Part shown: positions 27,862 to 39,832 of the stretch, one piece after another | Layout of the letters: each line of letters opens with the position of its first letter | Position numbering within the stretch: the stretch's first letter is position 1 | Notes under the pieces: model-generated | The model's database searches: none | Seen by the model: the letters and a program-made list of their open reading frames with translations, nothing else | What the model was told of the DNA's origin: nothing | Assembly: GCA_021613335.1 (NCBI GenBank) | Contig: JAJTWR010000389.1 | Location: forward strand, 367,501-431,500 | Reading direction: 5' to 3' | DNA length: 64,000 nt | Source: Whitmania pigra | Taxonomy: Eukaryota > Annelida > Clitellata > Hirudinida > Haemopidae | Made by a program: the position numbers and the translations under genes

Positions 27862-29607
27862 TTCATCGATAAATCCTAAATTAAAAACAGCTTAATGGAG
27901 TATAGGTCTTTAAAAAAATTAAAGAATGACAAAAATGCCAACATGAAATATCTTAAGCTTTTGAAAATAACTAAAAAGTCCACAGGTTGCAGATTAGGTG
28001 CTAATCCAAGTGATATAGTTATATATCCTCAGAATGGAATCTTATTTTGAATCAAAACCTCAAATCACTGGTTTAAGTCTAGAGTAGATAACAGAAGCCC
28101 ACACAACGAATTTTACAACCCAATTCATCATGACTGATAAATTTGTCTGCGCTGAGAGCATAATTATATTTTGGAATAATCGCTTAAAAGTATTTCGTCA
28201 TCCTCCAATAAAATACATAGTAACAACAAATTGAGTTGTTTACTCCTAAATTGTATTGACTAGCATAGACTATAACAACTTTTCGACTGTAAACATTATT
28301 GACGATAGTTACAATGGACAACAGAATATAAATTCATCCATAGAACATCGAATCATTAAACATTTCGAGCGAATGCTAAGATGTCGTGGCAGTGGCGCAA
28401 TACTGATACAAATCAAATCGTCAATTGGCTTACAATGTCTGATAAAAGTCTGGAAGAATTGAACAAAAATAATCTAATTAGAAAGATCGAATTCCAGACC
28501 ACAAAGAGTTACAATGCCAATAAATATCTAACCGGAAAGGCGACCGACGCTATTTTGGTACACTGCTTATTTATAAATGACAAATTTCAGTTGTTAATTT
28601 GTGACGCGTTAATGCAACCGATAAATGTTGAATATTAGTTATATTTTAAATAATATTTTATTTAATAATTTCAAACCTTCTATGCATAGATCTAAGTAAT
28701 TTAAACAAAGCAGAAGTGATCAATCGATAAGGGGTATTCAGCAAAATAGTCTTTACAGGCAATAAACCTTTAGCTGATGGGAATTTAATCACATTTAAAA
28801 AATTGCGTTGTTACAATTTATTTATATCGAACATTAACTTACTAAATGACTAGGTTGATTTTTAGTTTTTGGTACTGGAGATTACTTTATTACCGTGGCC
28901 TTAGTATGGGTTTTGCACACATTTTATTTTCTCAGAAGTCGGATCTAATAAAGGCTGCTTTAGTATTTAGAAGTCTTCAAATACAATTACTATGATATGC
29001 TATGTAATAAATGTCTTTAAATCAACTTATCACTTGTAATTAAGGTTATTTTATCACAGAATTACAAAAATTGAGTTCATGGTAATTGTGATTGTCATTT
29101 CCAGCTGATAAAGCTAGCATAAACATTGTAATTTGAGTTGACTTTATTGCTTGATGGTATATGGGACACTAGCTATAATTGCTGTCACATTTGACTGTGA
29201 AGTTTTAATCTGACTCAACTATTTTGAGATTTTATGCAAGGACACAATATTCAGATACCTTCCTCTGCTCATGAACTTACAAAATAAAAATTCTTGACAT
29301 TACTTTATAAAACTTGCATTTTCAACTAGAGTTTTTTGTTTAAGTTTAAGTGCTGCACATTTCTATTTGGAGAAAGTTAAAGTAATGTGGAAATCCAAAA
29401 TAGCATCAGCCAAATTTTAAAATGTGATCTAACTCAGGCCACCTCGCACGTCTCAGGTCGTGTTCGGGGTGAACTTTGGTCATGTGAAATCGGGCTAAAT
29501 TGGCGAAAGCTAGTCGATTCACAAAAGATGGTCGGGATCTTATAAAAATGGCTTTCACGAAGGTTTTATTAAAGATGTAAAAAAATTAAATGTTTATTAA
29601 AAACAAT
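27862..29607. other. Spacer between the two BTB-ZF genes
   Basis: Contains the copy A promoter and copy B 3' UTR (minus-strand poly(A) hexamers at 29598-29593 and 29570-29565). Two overlapping plus-strand ORFs (28256-28462, 68 residues; 28381-28638, 85 residues) show no motif I recognise and have no evident splice partners. Otherwise nothing is seen. Confidence 0.45.
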
Positions 29608-30894
29608 TCAAGCTGTGAATCCACGCTTTACGCTGTTCGGGTGATTCGCCCGCCTCAGCCGTATGTCCACTTGATGTTTGCGGCGGCAATGTATCCTCAG
29701 GTCCAGTCGGTTCTTGTAGGCTTTTTCGCAGAAGCTGCACTTGAACGGTTTCTCCCCGGTATGGGTTCGTAAATGGGTCGAGAGATGCGACCTCTGAGTA
29801 AAATTCTTATTGCACGTGCCACAATGAAAAGGCCTTTCACCGGTATGGGTTCGCAAGTGCTGGGCTAAGTTCAGCATGCCATTGAACGTTTTGCCGCAAA
29901 TATCGCAAGTGTAAGGTCGATCTTCGCTATGAGTTCTCATGTGAGACTTGAGCTGAGACTTATAATTGAACCCCTTGTTGCAAGTAGCGCATATGAGTTT
30001 AGCCTGGCAATGGTGGAGTTGAAGAGCGGATTTGGTCGTGTAGGATCTATTGCACGATTTACAGACGAACGATTCCGGTTTAACCTCGTACTTGTTGAGA
30101 TGGACCGATCTCATATGATTAATCAACTCCGTCTCGCTTGAAGACTGCTCGCCGCAGTCATTGCACAAGTAACACTGCATCGCGTGTTCTCGCTTCCTGT
30201 GTTCTTCTCTCTCAACCGTTCCGATAAACGCGAGACCGCAGTCTAGGCACACGACGGGTTTTAATTCACCTGACATTTGGTGTTGCGATACGTTACCGTA
30301 GTTTTCATGAGCAGCGTAAATGTTGGTGGCCGATTGATTTGAAGGCATTTCTTCGACATAATGGCTTTCTGGTGCGATATCGGCGTTTTCGAATGCTGTG
30401 TCTACAGTCGGGGCATTGGCTTCCGCTGTCGGGTATGACAAATCTTCATCCCTAAAGTAAAATTAAGTACGTCAAATAAAATGGCTGACTCCCCATAGCA
30501 ATAGGACTCACCTTTTGTAAGTGAGAAGGTTTATGTGACCATCGGTCTCCATCAAGTCGATTCCCAATTCAGTAAATGTTTCTATAAGATTCGGGGGCAT
30601 CTCGAACTCCTGCCTTTCTTCATTGAAGGGGAGAAACAGCTTTCCAGTGTAGATGTAATCCAGGATGATGGCCATTACGTTTGAATCTAGAAGAGGTAGT
30701 TTTATGCACTTCATCTCGGGTTTGTCGTACTGTTGAAGAAGCGATTCAAAGAACTTGGACGCCGATGCCAACAGAATGCTGTGCACCCGAAATTCTCTCT
30801 CACCGACGCACAAAATCATGTCGTGAAGGAAGTTGGACTTTCTGAAATCTGTAAACCGGGAAGACAATCCCACAAAATACTGTTGGTTGTCCAT
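29608..30894 (-). CDS. BTB/POZ and C2H2 zinc-finger protein, copy B
   Basis: Two exons: 30894-30512 and 30451-29608 (60-bp intron, donor AAAAG|GTGAGT); 408 residues. The ATG at 30894 (MDNQQYFVGL) is chosen because the longer frame upstream begins at TTG. BTB domain at about 1-115 (FRVHSILLASASKFFESL, AIILDYIYTGKL), then seven C2H2 fingers from about residue 180. The third finger is degenerate (ALQLHHCQAK in place of a full H-x3-H arm). Same intron position and phase, same BTB C-terminal segment (PPNLIE-F--GIDL) and same final finger (KNRLDLRIHC) as copy A. The two therefore arose by tandem duplication while their linkers and middle fingers diverged. Likely a sequence-specific nuclear regulator; targets unknown. 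Confidence 0.92.
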
Positions 30895-32596
30895 AACAAA
30901 CGTCTCTGACAATTCAATCCGTTACAATCTTTTCCTTCAAAAATCAAATCACATATGTGAATCCAAATTGCCCCATTTGGATTTCGCTTGTTAGCGAAAA
31001 AAAATTCGACGACATTTGAGAAGTATTTATCACTTAAGATTTGAATCATGATGCAACATGAAACATCTCAGCATTTCTTTAAACCGCTCGGTCGCCGTGC
31101 TCCGAAATAAACACAAAGAAGGCGATAATTCTAAAGATAAGCATAGAATGCTAAAATTTCAAACTCGTACATTTTCCAACTCTAAATCGTTAGTTTGATA
31201 AAATATAAACATATTTAAACAACTTATAATATCGTAAGATCTACTACCTGTGACTTGATCGGCTAGCTTCTTGTTTCGCTTAAGTTTCAAAACGAGGAAT
31301 TACAACAAGGACAACGACAATGAATAAGCTCTTTTCATTCTCCGAACAATTAAATATTTTATGAAATATTTTTCAACCCATTTTATTTCAACATATAACA
31401 TTTTAGCCGCAAAATAAATTTGCATGGATATTAGAAATAATTTTTAATAATTCTATGATTTGAACATGGCTTATAAAACATAAACATAACAAAATTTAAA
31501 TCGTAAATTCTTGTTCTAAATTAGGCAATTGCTTTAATAATATAATTTAAAAATTTTTCTAATAAAAAGTTTAAATTCTAAAATATTTACAGTAGATTTG
31601 CTTAAGCTACAGCAGCTGTTCACTTCCAAATCATGTTATTGAATTTTCTTGCTCAGAAACAGCTACACTCAAAGCTAAAAATATAATTTGTTCAAGTTAC
31701 TCAGGTATTTTACGCTTTCAACAAATTCGTTGGCATTAAGTCCGAATAACTAACTTCTGGCCACAAAAAGTTAAGCAGGTTTTACTCCAAATATCAAAAT
31801 GTTTGAACGCAGAGAAGTAACTATTCGGCTATCTAGCGGTAAGAAACTGCGAAAAGTCACCCACTAAATTGATCTCGATAATAAATGTGGCCATAGAACT
31901 CGTTAAAAATGTTTATTTATTTTTCAAGTGTTTTTAATTGTAAAAAAACATTTTCTAAAAGCTCCGTCATTAAATTATAGGCTAAAAATCTTTATTTGTG
32001 AACTTTACGTGAAATAATTTTATGACGCAATATTACTTTTGCTGCTATTTAGCGAACAAAATGGTACCGATTCCAACTTACGCAATTTAGCCGATGAATT
32101 TAGAACATCTGAGAATCTGGCTAATAAATGAACACGATTTATATACTCACTTTATTCAAATGAGTGGATGAAAATCCAAAATGACGACAAATTTCAGTTA
32201 TGAAAATTACATTTACACGTTTTAAAATCACATTTTTGCAAAATTTGTGTTTTTGGAAGGGAGGGGTGAGTAGTCAGAAAGAGCGGGTAATGGAGTCAAT
32301 CAATTTGGTTGACATTGTTCATGCTTATCTCCAAAAATAAAACCAAACCTATACAAGATCCAATGCTCATTGTATATTTGAGACTCACCCATCCCTTTTA
32401 TAATCAAGCAAGCAAAATGCTAAGCAAAATCGTCGCCAAAATAAACAGACCCCCTTTAACACTTCGTCATTTTAAATTTCTCGAGTGATGAATATTTAAT
32501 TTCATTCCTCCAATTTAACTGATAAAAATAATACACATAAAAATTGGCAAAAAGATGTTGTGAATAGGGGTTACGAAGTTATTTCACTCCATCATC
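30895..32596. other. Intergenic, no gene seen
   Basis: AT-rich spacer with the copy B promoter at its left and the SOL-1-type gene's 3' UTR at its right (minus-strand poly(A) hexamer at 32156-32151). No coding segment, RNA gene or clear repeat recognised. Confidence 0.5.
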
Positions 32597-35500
32597 TTAT
32601 CCTTGTTTCCAACAAACCATGAAAACAACGAACTTGAAAAGCAAGCAGACGTCACTTTTAGTGGAACTTGAGGTTTTCATCTCGTCAAAGGATCGGCGTG
32701 GTTCTGCAAGAAAATAATGACAATATCAATGATGTCGATGTGCATACATTGTGTGTGCGTTATCTTTGTATATATATATATTGTTAAATGTTTACATATT
32801 TCTTAGATAAGTAAGTTATAACTTTAAAAAATAAATAACTAATTACTCGATTCAAATACCATGCAAATATTTCACAACTTGCAAATGTGAATGGGACAGA
32901 ACTTGAATCTACCGTGTTCAATACCTAGCAGAAGCTTCATAAAATGGTTGAGGTCATGTGAATGCTTATTCAGTGGTTAACTGAGTACTTAGGCTATTGC
33001 GTGAATATTAATTAGAATAATTATATATTAATTAGAGGGCCAATTGAATATTAACTAGATGGTTAGAATATTACGATTAGAATTACCAAATGCTTGTGTG
33101 AAACGGTAAGTGGCCTCGAATCCAAAGCCATCGTTTTGGTTGTCGCTTTTGAAAGTTGCGCGGAAAAAGCTACCGTCTGAGGTGATGTCGTCTGCCTCCT
33201 TCAACGAACCGTGACGACCACAGAAGCGTGACATCTTCCTGTCCGCGATGGGAATGTTGAAATTCGAAAACTCAAGAAAGTCCTCGACACACCTGGGATA
33301 CGTCACGTGATTGTTTAACAGTCAAGTCACGCGATTGCAAGTTATAGCAATGAAACATGGCGCTAAATGAAAGCAACTATTTATGACTCATTGCTTAAAT
33401 AACATGACAATAATTGTGCTAAAAACTAATGGCATTTATTACATTTATTATTATTATTATTGGTTAAATATTATCCAATGAAATTATTAAGAAAATATTA
33501 AAATTAGAATAATTAAAAAGGTAAGACATTGTACTTGGGAGGGGCTCCTTCTATGTTGAAGTACAAGAATCTGATATGAACGACTTCACCTTTTTCGGCA
33601 AAGAAGAAATAATGGCATTCAGTGCTTCTGGGGTACAAGCCTGGAAAATTCGGAGATGCAAAAGTTCCGTTTCTGTGCAGGTTGCTTTTGAATGTGAATC
33701 CACAAACTGAAAGAGTTCATGAATGAGTTTATGAATGGAATGTAAGAAATTATTTCTAAAATTTTAAATAATTTATTAAAAGAACAATGCATTGTTATTG
33801 ATAGACTTATTAATTACGCCTCGATCAAGTCTTTTTGACTTATGTCTCAGACCGAAGTTGATATAGATTTATTAAATATTACAACGCAGTAGCTATTATT
33901 AATAATTATTATTACTACTTTGAGTCTTGAGGACCATTGATGGACTTTCTAAAGAATTTTTCTAACATTCACCCATTCACCCATTTATTCATTCATTTAA
34001 AACATTTAATTAATTAAGAAATTAAATAATTAAGCGATTAAGACACACAAAACAAAAATTATTTAATTAACTAACAATTAGAAAATTAATCATAACTCAC
34101 CAACATCATCGGCTTGTACGCCGCCTTTGATTCCAAAATCTAAACATACAAGCAATTGTTAGAATATTTATTTAAGTCGAATTTGTATTTCTTTAAAATT
34201 TAAATAAAAAAATAAGAACACTTTGGGCTTAAATTTCGAACCCGTCACAAATCGAAACTTGGCCTTGAAGCCAGTGTTGGAAAAACCCAGGTGATTGACG
34301 TAAGTGACTTCCATTCTGCTGTCAGTCGACATGAGTTGCGGCGGTTTGACCTTTCCGCAGAAAATCCCAAGGTCGACTGGAAACCCGCGTATGAAAGTCG
34401 TCACGGTTACTGAATCCTCGTGATCACAGCTTTTCGTGACAATGTGGAACCATTTTACATCAATTTAGCATTATATTCTTTTCAACAAAGATATTGTAAA
34501 ATAACAATTTGAAAAAAAAAAAAATAATTAATTTATAATAATCATCCAAATAAATCAATTATCATAAATTCGGCAGCAACAAATACTCCTTATTGGCCAC
34601 ATGACGAGAAGACGATAGGTCAAGGTGAATGAATGAGACTTTGACCCTTTCCTTGCCAGTACCCTGGAAGAGGTATCTGCAGACCCCAAAAGAGGGGGCT
34701 GACCTTGGATGATCCGGGGAAGAAAAGAAACCTGTCTTTAAGTCTTTGCTGGTGAAATTCTGACTGCATCTTTCTGAGGCTTTGATAAAATAAATACACT
34801 ATTAATTCAATTAATTTTTAATTTGAATAACAATATTATTAGCAATTTATAATAAATAAATGCACCGACGGAGGTGCATAGGTTTAAATTATTAATTTTA
34901 AATAATTAGCTGTCTTATTATAGCTTATAATACTGAATGAATTGTTTGAATTTTCGAAAGTTAAACTTGTACATAATAAAAAATTTATTTATAATTTAAA
35001 CTTATTATTTTAATACCAATAATAATAACGACGACGATGATGATTGCAATAGTAATAATATTAATTAAAACCTGGAGGAGGAGCCTTGACAAAATCCAGT
35101 GGTGGAAGAATCGGCTGAAGATGTTTGAAATCAATGAATTCAAATCTGAAAATAAGTTTTAATAAAATTATGATTACATACTGCTATATGTTATTTATAC
35201 GTCATTATAATAATTATTTTGATAAATCATAACTTTCGCATATTAAATATTAAATGTTAATTATAGTTATAATAATAATTATTATTACTTGGCTTGAAAT
35301 CCTTGTGATTGGTTGCTATGATCAGCAATAAAATCAACATAGGCCTGCCTTCCAGAAGAAACAAAAACTTGGACATCATCATCATAACACAATTGACCTA
35401 TGACCTGACCCGAGGGATCGCTGTCCTCTCTTATGACCACGAAATCAGGAGCTTCCAAACAGCTAATTGTAAGATGATTATTAGTTAAGTAGTTAACTAT

Positions 35501-36500
35501 TATAAATATGGTGCTGGTTAAATAATTTATTTACTGGTATTAGAATATAAAGACATTAATAAGAATAATAAATAGTATTATACTTTTAATAAAAAAATGT
35601 AATACATTTTCTATTAAAAATTGTAACGTAATAAAATCAAAAAATCTTTTCCTGTACAACTTGGCAACCTAAGTTCTGATTTTTCCAGACGAACTTTCTC
35701 GAAGATCAACTTTACCACCTGACCAGGCAGACCGTGGAAGACATAGATGCAGTTTGAGGAGGGTGGGTAGTTTTGGGGGAAATGAGGAGAGAAAAAGTGT
35801 CCCTCCCTATTTGTCTTGCTGCTGTGGAAGTCGTAGGCGCATGTCAATCCAGTTCTCCGCGTTCCTCCGTTGATTTCGAACTTTGCTGGAAGTCGAAGGT
35901 TGAATATTTAATCGTCTGAAAATTGAAAGGTTGAGGTTGAAAGTTCAAAATCTGAAAAGACTCCTTACGACATGTGGATTAAAATCAGTCGAACGAACTT
36001 CTCAGACTTCAATCAAACTTTATGTTTAGTAGTCAATCAGATCTAAGCGATTCAATCAATCAATCAATCGACGCGTGCATCCTACTAACATCTCGGATGG
36101 AACCTGAATCTCCCTTTAAATCCAGAGCTGTTGAATTTCATGGAGTGATACTCAATGATGAGATTACTGAATGAGGAATAGTGTTTGTTTCCAGGTGTGG
36201 GGCGATCCACCTGAACTCCGCACAGTTCATAGTTCCAAGCGCTCTCCTCGTTGACCTCTGCCCTTTCCAGGTCAAGGAATACCCTGATGAATTCCATGCA
36301 CTGTTGATCACCTTGGAAAGCCAAATCCAGGTGCGTGAAATGGAGTTCCACAATCTCGTCTCGTTGACCGACAAAGGAGTAAATGAAGCAATCCGTCTGC
36401 GCGTCCGAACCTTTCCAGGTCAACGAGTGCTGCCCGAAGTTCGGGGAAGTGAAGATGCCTTGTGATCTTGTTCTGCTCTCGTACATGATGCATTCACAGG
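32597..36500 (-). CDS. Sol1: Suppressor of lurcher protein 1-like, four CUB domains (5' exon missing)
   Basis: Exons in transcript order: 36500-36090, 35885-35669, 35462-35289, 35145-35072, 34779-34587, 34429-34242, 34139-34101, 33706-33535, 33292-33087, 32703-32597 (593 codons, stop TAA). The first listed exon starts in phase 1 after acceptor CTTCAATAG, so a signal-peptide exon lies upstream and was not found. Four CUB domains are seen: CECIMYESRTRSQG...; TCAYDFHSSKTNREG...; RCSQNFTSKDLKTG...; VCGFTFKSNLHRNG... with NFPGLYPRSTECHYFF. Motifs such as AEVNEESAWNYELCG and SELSCLEAPDFVVI match the arthropod/nematode SOL-1 family. C. elegans SOL-1 is an auxiliary subunit that controls AMPA-type glutamate-receptor gating. 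The C-terminus ends in a short hydrophobic stretch (CLLFKFVVFMVCW) followed by KQG, a probable membrane segment or anchor signal. Confidence 0.85.
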
Positions 36501-37379
36501 CTATTGAAGAGGTTGATGGAATAATTACAAATTACTATAAATATTATTATAAATTATTATAATTATTATTGTTTGTAATATATTTATTTATAATTTTAAT
36601 TTTATTATGCCACAGATATTTATTCTTTATTATAAATATTCAATTAATTCAACCTGGATTAGCTGCTTCAATGACGAAGTATTTTCTCATCATCGTCATC
36701 ATCATCAACATCATCGTCGTCGCCAAGAACAATATTTTGCAATTTATCATTCTCAGAAGCATTTTCCATAATTTTATTCAAAAGTTCCTTAATTACACTT
36801 TAAAAACGTTATTACCGAACAATTTATCCCCATTGGAGGAATATTGTTGAAATGGTTAAATTATTCTGCAAATTATTAAAAAATAATCCTCTCGTTACTT
36901 TTTCTTTATAAATTTAAATTTTAAGCGAATCGACCGTTGGTTAATTGCTGAGCAGGAAAACATGCTTATCGATTCCAGTATTCCTCTTATATAAGGATGG
37001 CTGCTTGTTGACGACGACGACGACGACGACGAGGATGATGATGATGATGATGATTCTTATTAAATCCAAAAGGGAACGAAATCTCCATAACACCACAACG
37101 ACATCAACAACCCGTTTCAACCGATTCAATCGAAACCTTTTCAATCTCAACGTTTTTTTTTCAATCCATTTGCCAGGATGGCCTGGATGATGTGGCTAAA
37201 ATATTTCAGTGTGGTCAGTACTGACTGCATCCTTACAAGATAAAGGGGCACTTGTGAGATTGACCACTCCTACGATAATCTGATTACCGGAAGTTTTTCC
37301 ATTGACTTTCGTCTCCTTTCTATCGAATACTCAGACGAATTTGTAGTAGTTTTAGTAGTAGTTTGGCAGTTGTTGTGAT

Positions 37380-37545
37380 GAATGGTCATGTTGTTGTTAT
37401 TGTTGTTGCTGCTGCTGTCTTATTGTTGGTAGTTTTTGTTGTTTTTGTTGATGTTGTTGTTGTTGTTGCTGTTGCCACTAGTGCTGCTGGAGTTGCCTTG
37501 TTATTGTAAGCAATTTATTGTTGCTGTTGTTGATGATGGTGGTGA
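37380..37545. repeat. GTT/GCT-rich low-complexity tract
   Basis: Imperfect runs of GTT, with GCT and GAT interruptions, on the plus strand. It creates a spurious hydrophobic valine/leucine ORF from 37379. No periodic longer unit was seen. Confidence 0.75.
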
Positions 37546-38088
37546 TATTGTTGATGCGTTGTTGTCATAGCTTCGTTATTTTATTGGAAAGATTGAAAGT
37601 AAGAAAGTTTTTCTGAAGTTTGTGTTTTTGAAATTTGTTTAAATCTTCGATAAAAGTTGTTGACTCAATTGACACGGACCCAAAATATTGTTGCTATTAA
37701 CGTATTGCGTTTAAATTAAATATCATTAAATATTTTTCCAACCATTAACCAGAAAAATACGCTTTATGAGATTATACAATTGCTCAAAACATAAAAATAA
37801 AAATTCTTTTCGCCGAAATTTGATTGGCTATTAATCCACCTTGACCCGATGGATATGGAAATTATGGGACCAGACCGGAGGGCTGGTTAGGGGTGTTGAG
37901 CGGCAGGTGCGATCGTCTGCCGTGTCCCCAGTGAGTGGTTCCAATCAGCCACGTGACAAGAGTATCGTTCGTTCTCATTAGCAGCAAATTGAAAACATCA
38001 ACAGGACGCAGCCTTACACCTTTCCACTTCAATTTCTACCCTCACTTTTCCACCGTCATTATCTTCCAGGCGTTCCATCCTTTGTGTC

Positions 38089-38196
38089 ATGTTATCTCTC
38101 CAGTTGTTGTTGTTGCTGTCGCTGTTCGTCCTCCTGGTTGCTCCAGTAGATCCAACAGGTGATGTTTCGTCCAAAAGTGGAGACTATGAAACGTGA
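38089..38196 (+). CDS. Short ORF with signal-peptide-like sequence
   Basis: 35-residue ORF: a start MLSLQ, a Leu/Val-rich core of about 14 residues ending LLVAPVDPTG, then a polar tail and TGA. The core has the length and the small-residue end of a secretory signal peptide. ACAG|GTGATG right after it could also be a splice donor, making this the first exon of a plus-strand secreted protein. No downstream exon is evident before the Toll-like gene at 39833, which has its own signal peptide. It could be chance from the CTG/GTT-rich sequence. Confidence 0.2.
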   Translation: MLSLQLLLLLSLFVLLVAPVDPTGDVSSKSGDYET

Positions 38197-39832
38197 TTTA
38201 GGTTTGAAAAACGCTTAAATGATTCTCAAAGCAATTATTTTAATTAAGATCAACTTTTACACAACTTCACAATTGAACGCAAAGTTTTGAGTTCAAAATA
38301 TTAAACCTGTCAATCATTCCATATTAATTATGAACAACTAATATTTATAATTATGAAAAAGAGATTACATTTTTTACATAAATATGTGTGGCTTCACGTC
38401 ATAAATTGAAGCAACGTTTTTGATATGCAATCGTCACAAACCTGGAAAATCCAAGGCAATTGAACTCTGATGATGATGATAGTAATGATGGGGATGTTGA
38501 TGACGGCGATGGGAATAATTTAACTGAACTTCTTAAATACAACTAAATATCAATTGTGCTCAAAACGAACTGAACTTGTTTAAAAACGTTTGTACTTGCG
38601 TGATGGCTTAAGCCACCTGTAGTCACACATGAGTCTGTAGTTTTTAGATTTAAATAATTAACAGAATAATTTTTGTTATTGAAATAAAAAATTTATTTTT
38701 TGTTAAAACTAAGATCTTCATTGCAGCAAGGTCTGGGAAAAACATCGTGTCTAATGAACGTTTTTAGGAATATCCCCCTTAATTCTTAAAATTCTTAAGG
38801 AGCTCCAGATTAAATTGCTAGACTTTACTTGTATATTTGAATTAAACCAAATTACGACTAATAAATTATTAGTAATAATACAATACAAATAAGCAAAAAA
38901 ATAAACTGCTAATATATTTCCAAATCAATCAATCATAAATAACTAAACGGAAATCATTTATAAAAAATTATTTAATAATTTTAAATGCTGTCATCGAATT
39001 GAGTTTGGCCATTCTATAAAAGTTTTAAAGCATGTCGAAAGATGTCAGTAGAAAATAAAATATTTTTTTGGATAATCGAAAGGTGGTAGTCCTAGTTGAA
39101 TGTAAATATCTACATGTTAAAAAAATGAATGCACTAGGCTTTGTGTTAAACAGTTGCTGGGCAATGTAATTGAAGCAATTATCTTAACAGGAAAAGAAGA
39201 AGGAATAACAGTTTTTTATCCCACAGATACCCCTCATTCCCACGTATATTTCTTTTAACTTCAAAAGATTGCAATTTCCAGTGAGACTTGCGTTCTAGAT
39301 AACTATAAACAAGTCACAGGGGCAATCTATTAAATACTCTGGAATGGACTTGAGATCGCCGTGTTTTCCCAAGGACAACTTTAAGTTGCATGCCCAAGGG
39401 TGGGTACGCCCAAAAACTTATTTATTCTTGCTCCAAGGGGTCCAACTAAAAATGTTGTTTATAACCAAGTATTGTGTTAATTCATATTAATACAAAATTT
39501 TTATACTAACATGAAGTTTATTCAACTGCAAATCTTTTACCGAGCAAAGCCGGGTAAACAGATAATTTATTCTAAAATTTACAAGATTTTATTAAATATG
39601 CAAACAAATGTTGACGAATGCATCATCCTATAATGGTTATTAGGGGTAAAAATAACGTTGTAGTTTCCTCAATGTAGCATAACAATGACATCAGGTGTAA
39701 TAAAGAATGAATCAAGGCTCACTCTCAGAATTTAAAGTGTTTCTTCGCGTCACGTTTTTTTTATGAAAGTAGTTTTAGTTCTCTGCTTACTACGCAATTT
39801 GACTAAAATATTGAACAGACATAATTATTGTA

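Larger units (their letters stand above)
36501..39832. other. Repeat-rich spacer with candidate 5' exon region
   Basis: Probably includes the long first intron and promoter of the SOL-1-like gene. Simple repeats: CAT/CGT runs at 36690-36725, an ACG-then-ATG run at 37011-37053, and GTT-rich sequence at 37380-37545. The isoleucine/valine-rich ORFs over these are low-complexity. One short signal-peptide-like ORF (38089-38196) is listed separately. From 38200 to 39832 I see no coding segment. Confidence 0.45.

Noticed and set aside
28256..28638. Two overlapping plus-strand ORFs of 68 and 85 residues
   Set aside because: No recognisable domain, different frames, and no splice or promoter support.
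36660..36710. Possible first exon of the SOL-1-like gene (minus strand, ends AANP with a phase-1 GTTGAA donor)
   Set aside because: The phase fits, but the sequence is repeat-derived and has no signal peptide.
36941..37190. Overlapping ORFs on both strands over the ACG/ATG run
   Set aside because: Low-complexity Ile/Val/Thr/Met runs from trinucleotide repeats.
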